A DNA stretch of 64,000 nt from Furcasterigmium furcatum. Lineage: Eukaryota; Ascomycota; Sordariomycetes; Glomerellales; Plectosphaerellaceae. Position numbers and translations under genes: made by a program. How positions within the stretch are numbered: the stretch's first letter is position 1; each line of letters starts with the position of its first letter. Of this stretch, positions 54,696 to 64,000 are shown in pieces. The stretch spans positions 5,061,598 through 5,125,597 of the forward strand of contig BCIA01000003.1 of the NCBI GenBank assembly GCA_001599815.1, in the 5' to 3' direction. The notes below the pieces were generated by a model that was not told the origin of the DNA, made no database searches, and saw only the letters and a list, made by a program, of their open reading frames with translations.

Positions 54696-56588
54696 ATGAG
54701 TAATGGTTATGAAATGGCGGATGAGGCAGCACAACACACATGACCGGCGGAATGCTGGTGACGGAATAATTCCCTAGATTTTGGACCGACAGGTGTCCTT
54801 TCTCAAATTGTGTTCATATTGGGTTGCTTGTGTCCAGCGGGCGACAGAAGCTCCGTGGCACGGCAGTGGTATATGCCTTCTAGATACAATATGGTCTAAT
54901 AGAATGGAGCCTTGTCAGGCAGATTCCCTTGTTCATCCTTGGATACGCGTTTTGTTTTGTGCTAGACTTCGTGACTGTGTGGGACTTGGCCCACTGTTGA
55001 GAGAGGTGATATGTGAACCGTGGAGGAGTCCGATCTGAGACCCACGCTGTAGTCGAGAGCTGGTGACGTCTGAGAAAGGTGCGCTATTAATGCCGCGCGA
55101 GATCAAACAAGCCATAGATGTCGGCAAACAAGTCCGTTAGATCGATTCGATGCGGAGATGGGCTGATGTCGTGGAAAGATGGGCAGATTTAGACGAACTG
55201 CCGGCGTGGGGCCGCAGCCGCCCCGGATTTTGGCCCCGTATCTCACCCGATTCTGTGGGACCCCCGTTCCGTGGATCCGGCGAAGATGTCGCCGGTGACG
55301 TCTTGGTCGGGAGGTCAGCCAGTCTTCGGCTTCTGTTGCGCACGATCATGCCTTATTGGTGCTCATCCCGCGCATCGGCTACCTCGGCCGAGGACCTGGT
55401 CTTTGCCTTATCAGCTCTCTTGGCGCTCATGACGCTGCCTACCCGGATGCCCGGCCTTGCTGGACGACTCGGCTGGCTATAAGACGGACTGCGCAGCCCT
55501 TCGAGAGGTTTCAAGAACTTTGTACGTAATGGCTCTCGACTCTGTCCCGGCTGCCGGATATCTATCCTCCTTTGAGGCGGGAGATAGCATCCTCCCACGC
55601 TCGCTACCTGCGAGCTGCAGGCTGGACAGGGGTCCTGTCGACGCTCGCGAGGTTCGGAGACATGTTACCACTGATTGCCTAGAGGCATGTCAGCAGCAAC
55701 TAGGTCGAGAAGAACGATTAACTCCACATGGGTGCCAGAACGGCCTGGGTCCGATTGGGCGTGCCCCTGGGATGGGCATATCTATGGCGGCTTGGCGAGG
55801 GCCGGAGGGAAGTTGTTATCTCGCTGGTCGGCTGGCCGCGATAACGCACCCCGCTCGACGACATGGGCGAGGAACTTCGGGACGTCATGCGCTGATCCGA
55901 CGCTTGGGAATGTGAAGATGAATGCGGGGTTGTTTATTCGTTTTGCTTCTTTCTGGAGGGGGATTTCTGGGGTCGGACACGCGGTTCGATCTGCGACTGG
56001 GCGTCTCGTCTCACGAGTTCAGAACCCCGAGCTCATGGCTCAATGCCAGCCCAAGGTTCATGCACACAGCTATCCATGGCGTCTCTGCCCCTGATGATCT
56101 GATCGCTCAACCCCCTCATCGGCGAAAACCAGCCTCGTGGTGATAATGCGCAGCGCCTTGCCCCGCACTCAGCACTGAGATAAGGCACTGCGCCGTTCTT
56201 CAGCCTCTCTAGCGTTGTTCTTCTCAAGCCTCCACGTTGTCGGTCGTCAGAAAGGCCAATAGTTCTTGTGAGGCTTGCCTTGGCATGCATGGAAGACGAA
56301 CCGAGCTCTCGGAACGCATGATACGAGGTCGATGGAGCTCGTAGCTACCCCTGCCTGTTGCGATAACGACCTGGATCGTCAAGCCTCAATGGCTTGCAGG
56401 AGAAAGAGGGATTGCGAGCTTGCACTGCATTTGGCCGTCATCGGAGGTATGGTTGGGAGCATATAAATAGGCTGATGGCCTGCGGGGGGCATCTTGACAT
56501 ACCAGGTTGATCAGCAGCTCACGGTTGTTCTTCCAGTCCCGTGTCCTCTCGTCAAGTTTGTGTTATCGTTCACCTCTGAACGGCCATC
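54696..56588. other. 1.9-kb intergenic region
   Basis: No gene was recognised. The copper amine oxidase promoter with a TATA box is at the right end. Confidence 0.5.
56462..56468 (+). promoter_or_regulatory. TATA box of the copper amine oxidase gene
   Basis: TATAAAT lies about 121-127 bp before the ATG at 56589. Confidence 0.55.
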
Positions 56589-59156
56589 ATGCATCTCAAT
56601 CATCTGTTCTTGGCCCTCGGGGCTGCCACCGGTGCCATCGCCGCGGTGGCTCGTCCTTCTATCTTCGAAGAGCTCAACAAGCGCGCAACATGCAACATCC
56701 ATGAGCCCGCTCCCAAGGTCAAGGCCCCTCGCAAGAACGTCTGGGACCAGATCTCTGCCGCGGACAACACCGCCGTGTGGAACCTTCTTCACGACCCGAA
56801 GACCGGCCTCAACCTGACCAACCCGAACACTGCCACGTTGACTGACAACTACGTCTTCTGGATCGATACTCTCCACACAAACAAGACGGACGTCCTGCCC
56901 TACCTCAGCAGCTGCGCCAAGCCGCCTCCTCCCAAGTACGCCAGGGCCGTCATCTTCTTCGGCGGAAAGGAGGACCCCGACTCCCAGGAGTACATGATCG
57001 GCCCGCTGCCCGTGGGCCCCGAGACCAAGGTCGAGAAGCTCGACTACATCTACAACGGCGGCGACGGCGGCCGCATCCCGTACAATGCTCGGTACTGGGA
57101 CGGCAAGCGCAGCGCTCCCACCGAGCCGCTGCTCATCTCCATCATGTCCAACATCTCCGACATCACCCAGGCCCTCCTGGGCGGCGCGTACTTCGGCGGC
57201 GGCAACGCCAACACGACCCTGACGACCAGCAGCCCCACGCCCGTCTCCTTCGACGGCAACCAGGCCTTCCGCAGCGTCCTGTTCCGCTACCCGGGCACGG
57301 CCTCGTACCTCGTGCCGCTGGACTTCTACGTCATCCTCGACTGCCCCGGCACCGATCCCCGCCACTACTCGCTCAAGGGCATCGTCACCAACGAGAAGTT
57401 CTTCCCCACCGTCGCCGATCTCCGCGAGGCCTACGAGGCTGGCGAGCTCAGCATGGAGATCGAGCAGACTCGCGAGCAGGACTGGGCCATGCTTGACTGG
57501 AAGTCTGAGAACGGAGCGCGCGCCCTCGAGGACAAGCTGGCGCCGCAGAGTCTCGAGATTGGTGGCAAGCGGTACAAGGTCGACGAGGAGCAGAGGTACA
57601 TCGAGTACATGGGCTGGTCGTTCTATGTTGCTTTCACCAGGACTCTGGGTGTGATGTACTACGACATCAAGTACAAGTAAGTTTTCTTGTGGTCGTTGGT
57701 GTTGTGGACTTGGGACAATGGGCTGACTTATGTGCTTTTCCAGGGGTGAACGTGTCTTGTACGAGCTCTCTCTGCAGGAGGCTGCGGCTCAGTATGCTGG
57801 TTTCCAGCCCAAGGCCGCGGGAACTGTCTACCACGATACCTACTGTTCGTCCCCTCATTCTCAGCGATGTCTGTTCCTTTTGGCTAACTGATTCCAGATT
57901 GTTCGTCATGTCCATTGATGAGTCTCGTGATTGATTGATTTGCTGACTTGAAAACTAGCCCTGGGCTCTACCATGGGAACTCTGGTTGAGGGATACGATT
58001 GTCCTTTCGGCAGCACTCTCTGGGACCTGAAGTACCACGCGGGCAACGCGACTCGCACCAACGCTGACGCATTCTGCATCTTCGAGTCTGATTCTGGCTA
58101 CCCGAGTACGTGCTTATTCGAAGGGGATCCCGATTCGAAATTAGAGAACAATCGCTAACCTTTACTTTAGTGTCTCGCCATCGTTACGGCGGCGGCGGCA
58201 ACGACTTCGGCTTTAGCTTCCTCGGCACGGTCAAGGGCTCCGCTCTCACCACCCGATCTATCGCCACCATCGGCAACTACGATTACCTGTTTGACTACAT
58301 CTTCCACGTCGACGGCTCTCTTGAGGTTGTCTGCCGCGCCTCCGGCTACCTGCAGTCTTCCTTCTACTACCCCAAGCAGGGCAACTTTGGCCCCCGCATC
58401 CAGCAGGGCACCATGGGTTCTCTCCACGACCACATCCTGACCTACAAGGCCGATTTCGACATCATCGGCACCAAGAACAGCCTCGAAGTCAGCGAGCTCG
58501 TCGTGAAGAACCAGACCCAGCCGTGGTTCCCCGAGCTCGGCTCCTTCGAGCAGATGGAGATGGCCAAGTCCGTCAAGCAGACCGAGGAGCAGTTCAACTG
58601 GCAGTCCAACAACAGGGCCATGTACTGCGTCGTCAACCCCGACGAGACCAACGTCTGGGGCGAGAAGCGCGGATACCGCATCGTCCCCGGCAAGAGCAAC
58701 ATCCACCTGACGCCCATGAACTCGCCCTTCTCGCGGGACCAGACGGCCTTTGCCAAGAGCCACCTGGCCATCACGAAGCAGAAGGACACGGAGCCCTTCG
58801 CCACGAGCTTCGCCAACGTCAACCTGCCGTGGAAGCCGCAGCACGACTTCCTCAAGATGTTCGACGGCGAGTCCGTCGAGGGCGAGGACCTGGTCGTTTG
58901 GTTCAACCTCGGCATGCACCACTTCACCCGCGCCGAGGACATCCCCGTGACGCTGTACACGGAGGCGGTCAGCAGCATCCTCTTCGCGCCGCAGAACTTC
59001 AACGACCATGCGGAGGATGTGGACATCATGAACCGTCGCTGGATCACTTACGACCGCGCCTCTGATAGCCTCAAGTTCGATGCTTATGGCGTCGAGCTGC
59101 CCCAGTGCCAGGTCGAGCTGCCCGAGCCTGTGCTGGGCATCAGCAGGAACTCTTGA
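56589..59156 (+). CDS. Secreted copper amine oxidase
   Basis: This enzyme oxidises primary amines to aldehydes with release of ammonia and H2O2, using copper and the self-made topaquinone cofactor. My model is 56589-57676, 57744-57844, 57898-57900, 57959-58105 and 58171-59156 (774 aa). A signal peptide leads (LFLALGAATGAIAAVA). The cofactor Tyr is Y483 in TIGNYDY. Copper ligands are the His pair in LHDHILTY and a third His in LGMHHFTR. The proposed 3-nt exon ATT gives DTYYSLGSTMG; skipping it as one 114-bp intron loses one Tyr (DTYSLG). Several N-glycosylation sequons fit secretion. A role in amine nitrogen use is likely. Confidence 0.9.
57898..57900 (+). other. Putative 3-nt microexon (ATT) of the amine oxidase gene
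   Basis: The base triplet is preceded by GCTAACTGATTCCAG and followed by GTTCGT. The intron before it (53 bp) also starts GTTCGT, and the one after it (58 bp) ends CTAG. Each has its own branch-like sequence (GCTAAC, GCTGAC). Inclusion keeps the frame. Confidence 0.55.
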
Positions 59157-59430
59157 GAGAGTGCAACAGGGTTATCTCTGAGTACATAGACTACAAAGTG
59201 AAGATCGAATCTGAATAGAATCGGAATTCAACCACTCTTGGTAGCCGCACGTGATATCATGCTCAAAGGTAAGGAACAGTTCGCGTGGTGTTCCCTTTCC
59301 ATGATTCCGTCTGTGAAAATCCAGTCTGTGCTATTTCCAGGCTGTCATTTGTGTGAAGCTTAGTGAAACCTCAGACTTGATGTCAAACTATGTAGGCTGT
59401 AATCACTCAGTAAACTGGGGGGGTACCGAA
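59157..59430. other. Convergent 3' region
   Basis: This 274-bp stretch between two 3' ends shows nothing. Confidence 0.6.
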
Positions 59431-61785
59431 CTACTGTTGGGTATCAAAGAAAACATCAGCCGCATCCTCATCTTCGGCCTCGCTGTGCTGACCACCATTG
59501 GCGATGTCCACTGATCTCCGCAAAGCTTCAAACGCTTTCTGCAGACCCTCAGAGACATTACCTCTCTCCTCAAAATACTGCACCGGCGACCTCCCCTTGT
59601 TGTCGGGCGCGTCCATGTCCAGCCCTTCGAGCCAACATCCGGCCATAGCCTCCAGGATCGCCACGTCTCCCCTGGCCGCCGCGAAGTGAAGGATCGTTTT
59701 CCGAGCATTGTTCTCGTGTCGATAACTGGCTCCGCTCCCATACAAGAGGCGGAAACATTCGGTCCTGCTGTAGCACACGGTGTTGATGAGCGCCGTGTCC
59801 CCGTCATCGTCCACAGGTCGATCCATGTCCGCACCCCCCTCGATCAGGCACTGAAGTACGTCGAAGTGACCCCATCCAGCCGCCTCGTGCATTGCTGTGA
59901 TGCCCCCGTCTCTCTGAACGTTTGGATCCGCACCCCTCTCCAGCAGCTTGCGCACCAGCGGCGCCGTCCCGCACACGCTGGCGTAATGGAGCGGCGTGCA
60001 GCCGTTGTTCGCGGCCAGGTTCAGATCAGCGCCGGCATCGACCAGGTATGCCGCGCAGAGCGCCTGCTTGGAGCGAGCCGCCTCCATGAGCGCCGTGTGG
60101 CCCGAGTTGAGATTTCGGCCGTCTATGTCGGCGCCTGCGAGGACGAGGGCTGTGGCCGACGCGACGTCGTTTCTTGTCGTGGCCCAGTCCAGGGGCGTGC
60201 TGCCAGACGAGTCCCGCTGGTTCACTTGCGAGCGCAGGTCGCAGTCTTCTCGCTGCAGGTTCGCGGCGATGTCGACTGTAACGATCCCTAACACGGCCTT
60301 GTGCAGCCGGGTGAAGCCCATGTGGTCGAAGTCGTCGGCAGAGACAGAGAACATGGCCGTGAGTGCCGGATCCACGCCGGTGGTGAGCGCCATCTTGATG
60401 ATCCTGTCCCTTGCCGAGTGCCCGTTGTCGTCCTCCAGGGTCGCGCTCACTCCCGCATTGAGTAGCAACCGCACGACGTCAATATTTCCGGCTCGCACCG
60501 ACGGTGTCGTCTGGAAGAGGGCAAAGTGCAGAGCATTCCTGCCCACCCGGTAGCAAGTCTCCGATAAAGAGGACGGGTCGGCTACCAGAGTGTCCTGGAC
60601 TGCCTTCAGGTCTCCGTTGATGACGGCATTGAAGAGCTTGCTGTGTGAAAACACCACGCGCCGTCGCAGCGTTAAACCAAAAGACGGCGAGTCGGCGAAT
60701 GACTTCTTCAACGTCACGTGCAGCGAGTACTGCAGCATCCATGTTGGAAACACGTATGTCGTCTCCAAGTGGAACAGTCCTTGTCTCCCGCACTGTTGGC
60801 TGCTGCAGCTGGAAGAGCCTGTCGGTGTCCCGTTGTATCCCACGAAAAGCGTGCCGAGGAGTGTTCGGAGGCCCAGGCGGGTAGCAGCGCTCCCTTGCTT
60901 GTGGCATTTGCAGGTACAGTTCATAGGACACGGCGGAGGGGTTCTCTGCATGACGAAGGTTGCTGTCTCTGATCCAAACTGATCGTAGATGCGATTCGGT
61001 GACGCAAGGTCTGTGTCGTTGCCTGGCCTTATTATTGACAGTATTGAGGCGATGTCACTCTCGATGGTGGCGATGGCACTCCCCATCTCCATGTTGCCTT
61101 GGGTAAGAGTGCTGTGCACCTCCGCCACTTGGGTGGTGATATGATGCAAACTCTGGTCCGTGGCATTGAATCTTCTGGCAGTCATGTCCCGGCTGCCGTG
61201 GACACTCACTGACACCTGTTGGAGGTCCAACTCGACCCTGGACATGCCGGATCTAAGGTTCGCCAGAGGTTAGCAGAGTGAGCAAGATAAATACATGCCG
61301 CAATCCATTGCTTCGAGCACGATCAAGGCGCTCCACTCGCACTCATGATGGGGCATGTTGACTCACATCATATGGCTCATGAACAAGTCGTTGATACAGA
61401 GTCGCGACATCCTCAGCTTGGCTTGCAGCTCTGCGGCCAGGGCCTTCTTCTGCACCCATTTTCTCTTCCTCGTTCTTGGGCTGGATCGCTCGAGTTCTTC
61501 GATGAATACCTCAAGATCATGGAGATGCTGTGTCGACTTCCGAAATTCGGCCTCCAATGCGTCGCTGAGGGCTCGGTTCGTCAGAACCTGGCTCCGGACG
61601 ACACTTCCGGCTTCTTTCAGTCTGTCCAAGAGAACCTGCAAGTCGGCCGTCTCGTTGACCAGGGTGAGGATCAGTGTTGGCGCATGCCTCCATTCCCGGA
61701 CCAGCCTGGCTAGCTTGGACGAGGAGCGGCCTGCAAGGTCGACAAGGCCAATGGCTGCCGCGACGACGGAGAAGACTTCACCCAT
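59431..61785 (-). CDS. Ankyrin protein with STAND-type N-terminal domain, no NACHT
   Basis: The protein has 746 aa. Exons are 61785-61367 and 61252-59431, with a 114-bp intron. The N-terminal ~140 residues (VFSVVAAAIGLVDLAGRSS ... LARLVREW ... LLDRLKEAG) resemble the fungal N-terminal domain found at the head of many STAND/NLR proteins (Helo/SesA-like). A Cys-rich spot CPMNCTCKCHK precedes the fungal segment GTLFVGYNGTP. Then follow PTWMLQYSLHVTL and RVVFSHSKLFNAVINGDL, typical of a fungal ankyrin family. Six or seven ankyrin repeats fill the C-terminal half (LNSGHTALMEAA, NNGCTPLHYAS, DGGITAMHEAA). There is no P-loop. It may be an adaptor or regulator; no function is assigned. Confidence 0.82.
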
Positions 61786-62685
61786 AGCTGCGAGAGACCC
61801 TCGGGATCTTTTGAGATGACACAAGGGAGCCGAGTTGATGCATGACGCCTTGCTTTGCTTCATGTGCGGGGTTTTGAGTCTTGGACATCAGGCTGAGGCT
61901 GTCATGCACGTGAACTGATAGGATCCCAATAAGTGCACTTTGCTCCTTGGGACGAACGCCACCGTGACTGCGCCGCATTGGAGGCACATTCATTTGCCAG
62001 TAGAGAGCGAATAGGATGGCAGCAGTAATCCAATGATGTAGTGGTGCGAATGCGTTTCAGGAGGCAGCATCAGATCGGAGCCGACTTCGTCCTTGTCAAA
62101 ATGTGAAAAGAGACTAAGTCAACGTCCGCATGGATTGAACCAGAATTCGTTGGAGCCTGCTGGCACCGGGAGGCGACGGCAGGCCTAGATCAGCTCGATC
62201 AAGGGCTTCTGTTCTCCCTGTGGTACCCTGGTGAAGGCGGTTCATGGGGCGCCTGGTTGGGCTTTTTGCAATGGCGCTGTTGTTGGTAGCAGATGGGCCA
62301 AGCTGGTCTGAGGCTCGAATGGGACTGGAGGACCTATGTAATGGATGGGATGGAGTTGTCAGATTGTTCAGGACAGTTGATTCAGGCTAAGCACCTGTGA
62401 AGCAGAGTGAATATGGTTGATGGTTTGGCGCTAACCACTTCGGGTCATTCTGAGCAACGTGAAGTGAATTACAGGGCAGCAGCTTGGATCCCAAGCTCAG
62501 TAATTCACTTTGTTCACTCGATAGATCTTTTCTTTCCACTGGAGACTTCTCTTTCAGCAACTTGCTTCCCATCACACCTCCTATCAACACCCTCACACTC
62601 ACTTACCTCAACAGCCTTCAACTCGAACACAATCCCCATCAACAGACACAAGGACAGAAACCAACTCTGTCGGCGACGCCCAACC
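61786..62685. other. Divergent intergenic region, 0.9 kb
   Basis: These are the promoters of the ankyrin and 2EXR genes. A CT/CA-rich stretch (about 62530-62680) precedes the 2EXR start and is probably its 5' UTR. Confidence 0.55.
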
Positions 62686-63606
62686 ATGGCGGACTCGAAG
62701 ATGAATGCAAAGTTTCTTGTCAAACTCGCCAAGGCCCGCCGTCGAGAGCGTCGAAAGAAACGTGAGGAGAAACAAGCCAAGCGCGAGGAAACCAAAGCCA
62801 AACAGCTTGAGGCCGCCATTGTATCCGCCATCGAGAAGCGCGAGACTCAAGCCGCGCGCCCTCAAGATGAAGGTAAGTAGTTCAAATGCCTTCGGCTCGA
62901 CAACTGAGGTGCTGACCAAACAGTGCCATCCGGATTCACCAACTTCATGCAACTCCCTCCTGAGCTTCGTCGCACCATTTGGGAGATGGCTCTCCCGGAC
63001 CGACGAATCTTCGAACCGTTCCTGACTGGGTGGTGGACGACGCTTCGGCTGCTCCACGGCCACGCGCCCCCAGCCATCCGTGGCGTCTGCAAGGAGTCTT
63101 GGAAGGTCACAGAGGATCACGGCTTCTTCTGTTTCGGCATCAGCGAGTTGAACTGCTCTATGGGAGGGTGCTGGTTCAATCCAAGGATCGACTTGGTGTA
63201 CCTTCCGAGCGTCTTCTGGACCGACAACATTGCCGGACAACCGATCATCAACCCCGAAGCGCACGGCGGAGCGCAGATGATCAGGTATCTCCAGTGGACT
63301 GGTTTCAGCGAGGTCCAGCACGTGGCGATGCGCTGGTCATTCCTCCATTCACACGTGGACCTGCTGCTCTCCATGCCCAACCTTCGGTCCATAACATCTG
63401 TGTGGGAGCGCGATGCAATGCCCGTGACCGCTCGCATGAGGCCCCAGGCTTTTCACCTGGAAGACAGTGACAGGCTTGCAATCGACGGATGCACTTGGGT
63501 CAAATCCAAGCGTATCATCTTCGCGGCCTGGAGACGACTGGCCATGAAGAACCCAGGTCTGCATATTCCGAAAGTGGAGGGTATCGAGATTATCCGGAGG
63601 GAGTAG
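62686..63606 (+). CDS. 2EXR-domain protein
   Basis: This protein belongs to a fungal lineage-expanded family of unknown function. Exons are 62686-62872 and 62924-63606 (289 aa), with a 51-bp intron. A lysine/arginine-rich helix at the N-terminus (RRRERRKKREEKQAKREE) may be nuclear-targeting or nucleic-acid-binding. The 2EXR motif follows directly after the intron: FTNFMQLPPELRRTIWEMALPD, then the ICKES-like GVCKESWKV, and PRIDLVYL. Family members are often found in variable regions. The start ATG 62686 was chosen because upstream frame is UTR-like. Confidence 0.85.
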
Positions 63607-64000
63607 GGGGGACTGCTCTGGAGAAGACATCACATCGGCAGGATGGAAGCAAGTGTTTGACTGGATTGGGGCGGCGAACAAAGATGGACACCCCCCAGTG
63701 GACGAGGGAGATTGGTAGACCTGTTCATGAGGGGTATGTTTTGAGTGAATACAGTCTTCTCTTCATCGGTCCGCTTCCTGGTCTTCGTCAAGGAGTTGAG
63801 GAGAGCTGCGGGGGCCGCTCATGTTGGTTTGTACTGAGCCACTCGAACAAGTAGCCTGACTGAACGCGGCCATATGATCCATGGCCTGGCCAAGGCCCTG
63901 GAAAAGGCACATTTCCCGATGGGCACGCAACAGAGAGCTGGGTCGGGGTTGAGGGTTGCGTTGACGAGCTCGACAAGACGGGTCGCACGAGCAATTAGCC
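63607..64000. other. 3' flank at window edge
   Basis: This 394-bp stretch shows no gene. Confidence 0.5.

Noticed and set aside
51642..54737. 1,031-codon open frame antisense to the WSC protein gene
   Set aside because: The sense frame has clear domains. The long antisense frame follows from GC-rich third positions in the sense gene; its translation is Val/Ala/Gly/Arg-rich with no family.
56511..59009. 280-284-codon minus-strand frames in the amine oxidase gene
   Set aside because: They lie opposite exons with conserved catalytic motifs and have no family match.
1..64000. tRNA, rRNA or CRISPR features
   Set aside because: No T-loop plus acceptor pairing, rRNA-like stretch or regularly spaced repeat array was seen.

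Overview
The window is nuclear DNA of a filamentous ascomycete (Pezizomycotina, most likely a Sordariomycete). The support for this is short introns of 50-115 bp with GT...CTRAY...AG signals, many Zn(II)2Cys6 regulators, a NACHT-ankyrin STAND protein, WSC and 2EXR domain proteins, and Fot/Pot2-type pogo transposons with TA target duplications and RIP-like decay. All splice models were made by eye, by following reading frame through consensus splice sites.

Left block (0-30 kb, accessory). Base 1 lies inside one pogo element; a second, full-length copy (26.5-28.4 kb) sits in the opposite orientation, so the two bracket about 26.3 kb. Inside are a NACHT-ankyrin (NLR-like) gene, an SDR, and then an oxidative gene neighbourhood: a flavin monooxygenase, a Zn2Cys6 regulator, two salicylate-hydroxylase-type FAD monooxygenases and an anion/cation-symporter-type MFS permease. 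A 16-cysteine secreted protein follows, then a second set: a PhyH-type Fe(II)/2-oxoglutarate dioxygenase, a second Zn2Cys6 regulator, an SDR without its catalytic Tyr, and a GFA-fold protein. No PKS, NRPS or terpene synthase is present. All four genes of the second set carry CGGAC-type inverted repeats 170-280 bp before their ATG. Two of these share a 14-bp identical core, which suggests a small regulon controlled by the regulator encoded within it. The first set shares a different CCCCGGCC-type element. A third SDR (AYR1-like) lies just beyond the transposon.

Right block (30-64 kb, mostly conserved or secreted functions): a secreted inorganic pyrophosphatase, a Rad9/Crb2-like BRCT checkpoint protein, a scrap of a fumarase/aspartase gene, an MFS sugar transporter, a cupin protein, a PAF-acetylhydrolase-like lipase, a small charged protein, a small secreted hydrophobic protein, a 1,451-residue secreted protein with a propeller-like N-terminus and four WSC domains, a secreted copper amine oxidase (apparently with a 3-nt microexon), an ankyrin protein with a STAND-type N-terminal domain but no NACHT, and a 2EXR protein.

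The most interesting part is the 19-26 kb mini-regulon next to the larger flavoenzyme cluster, both between two inverted transposon copies and beside an NLR-like gene.
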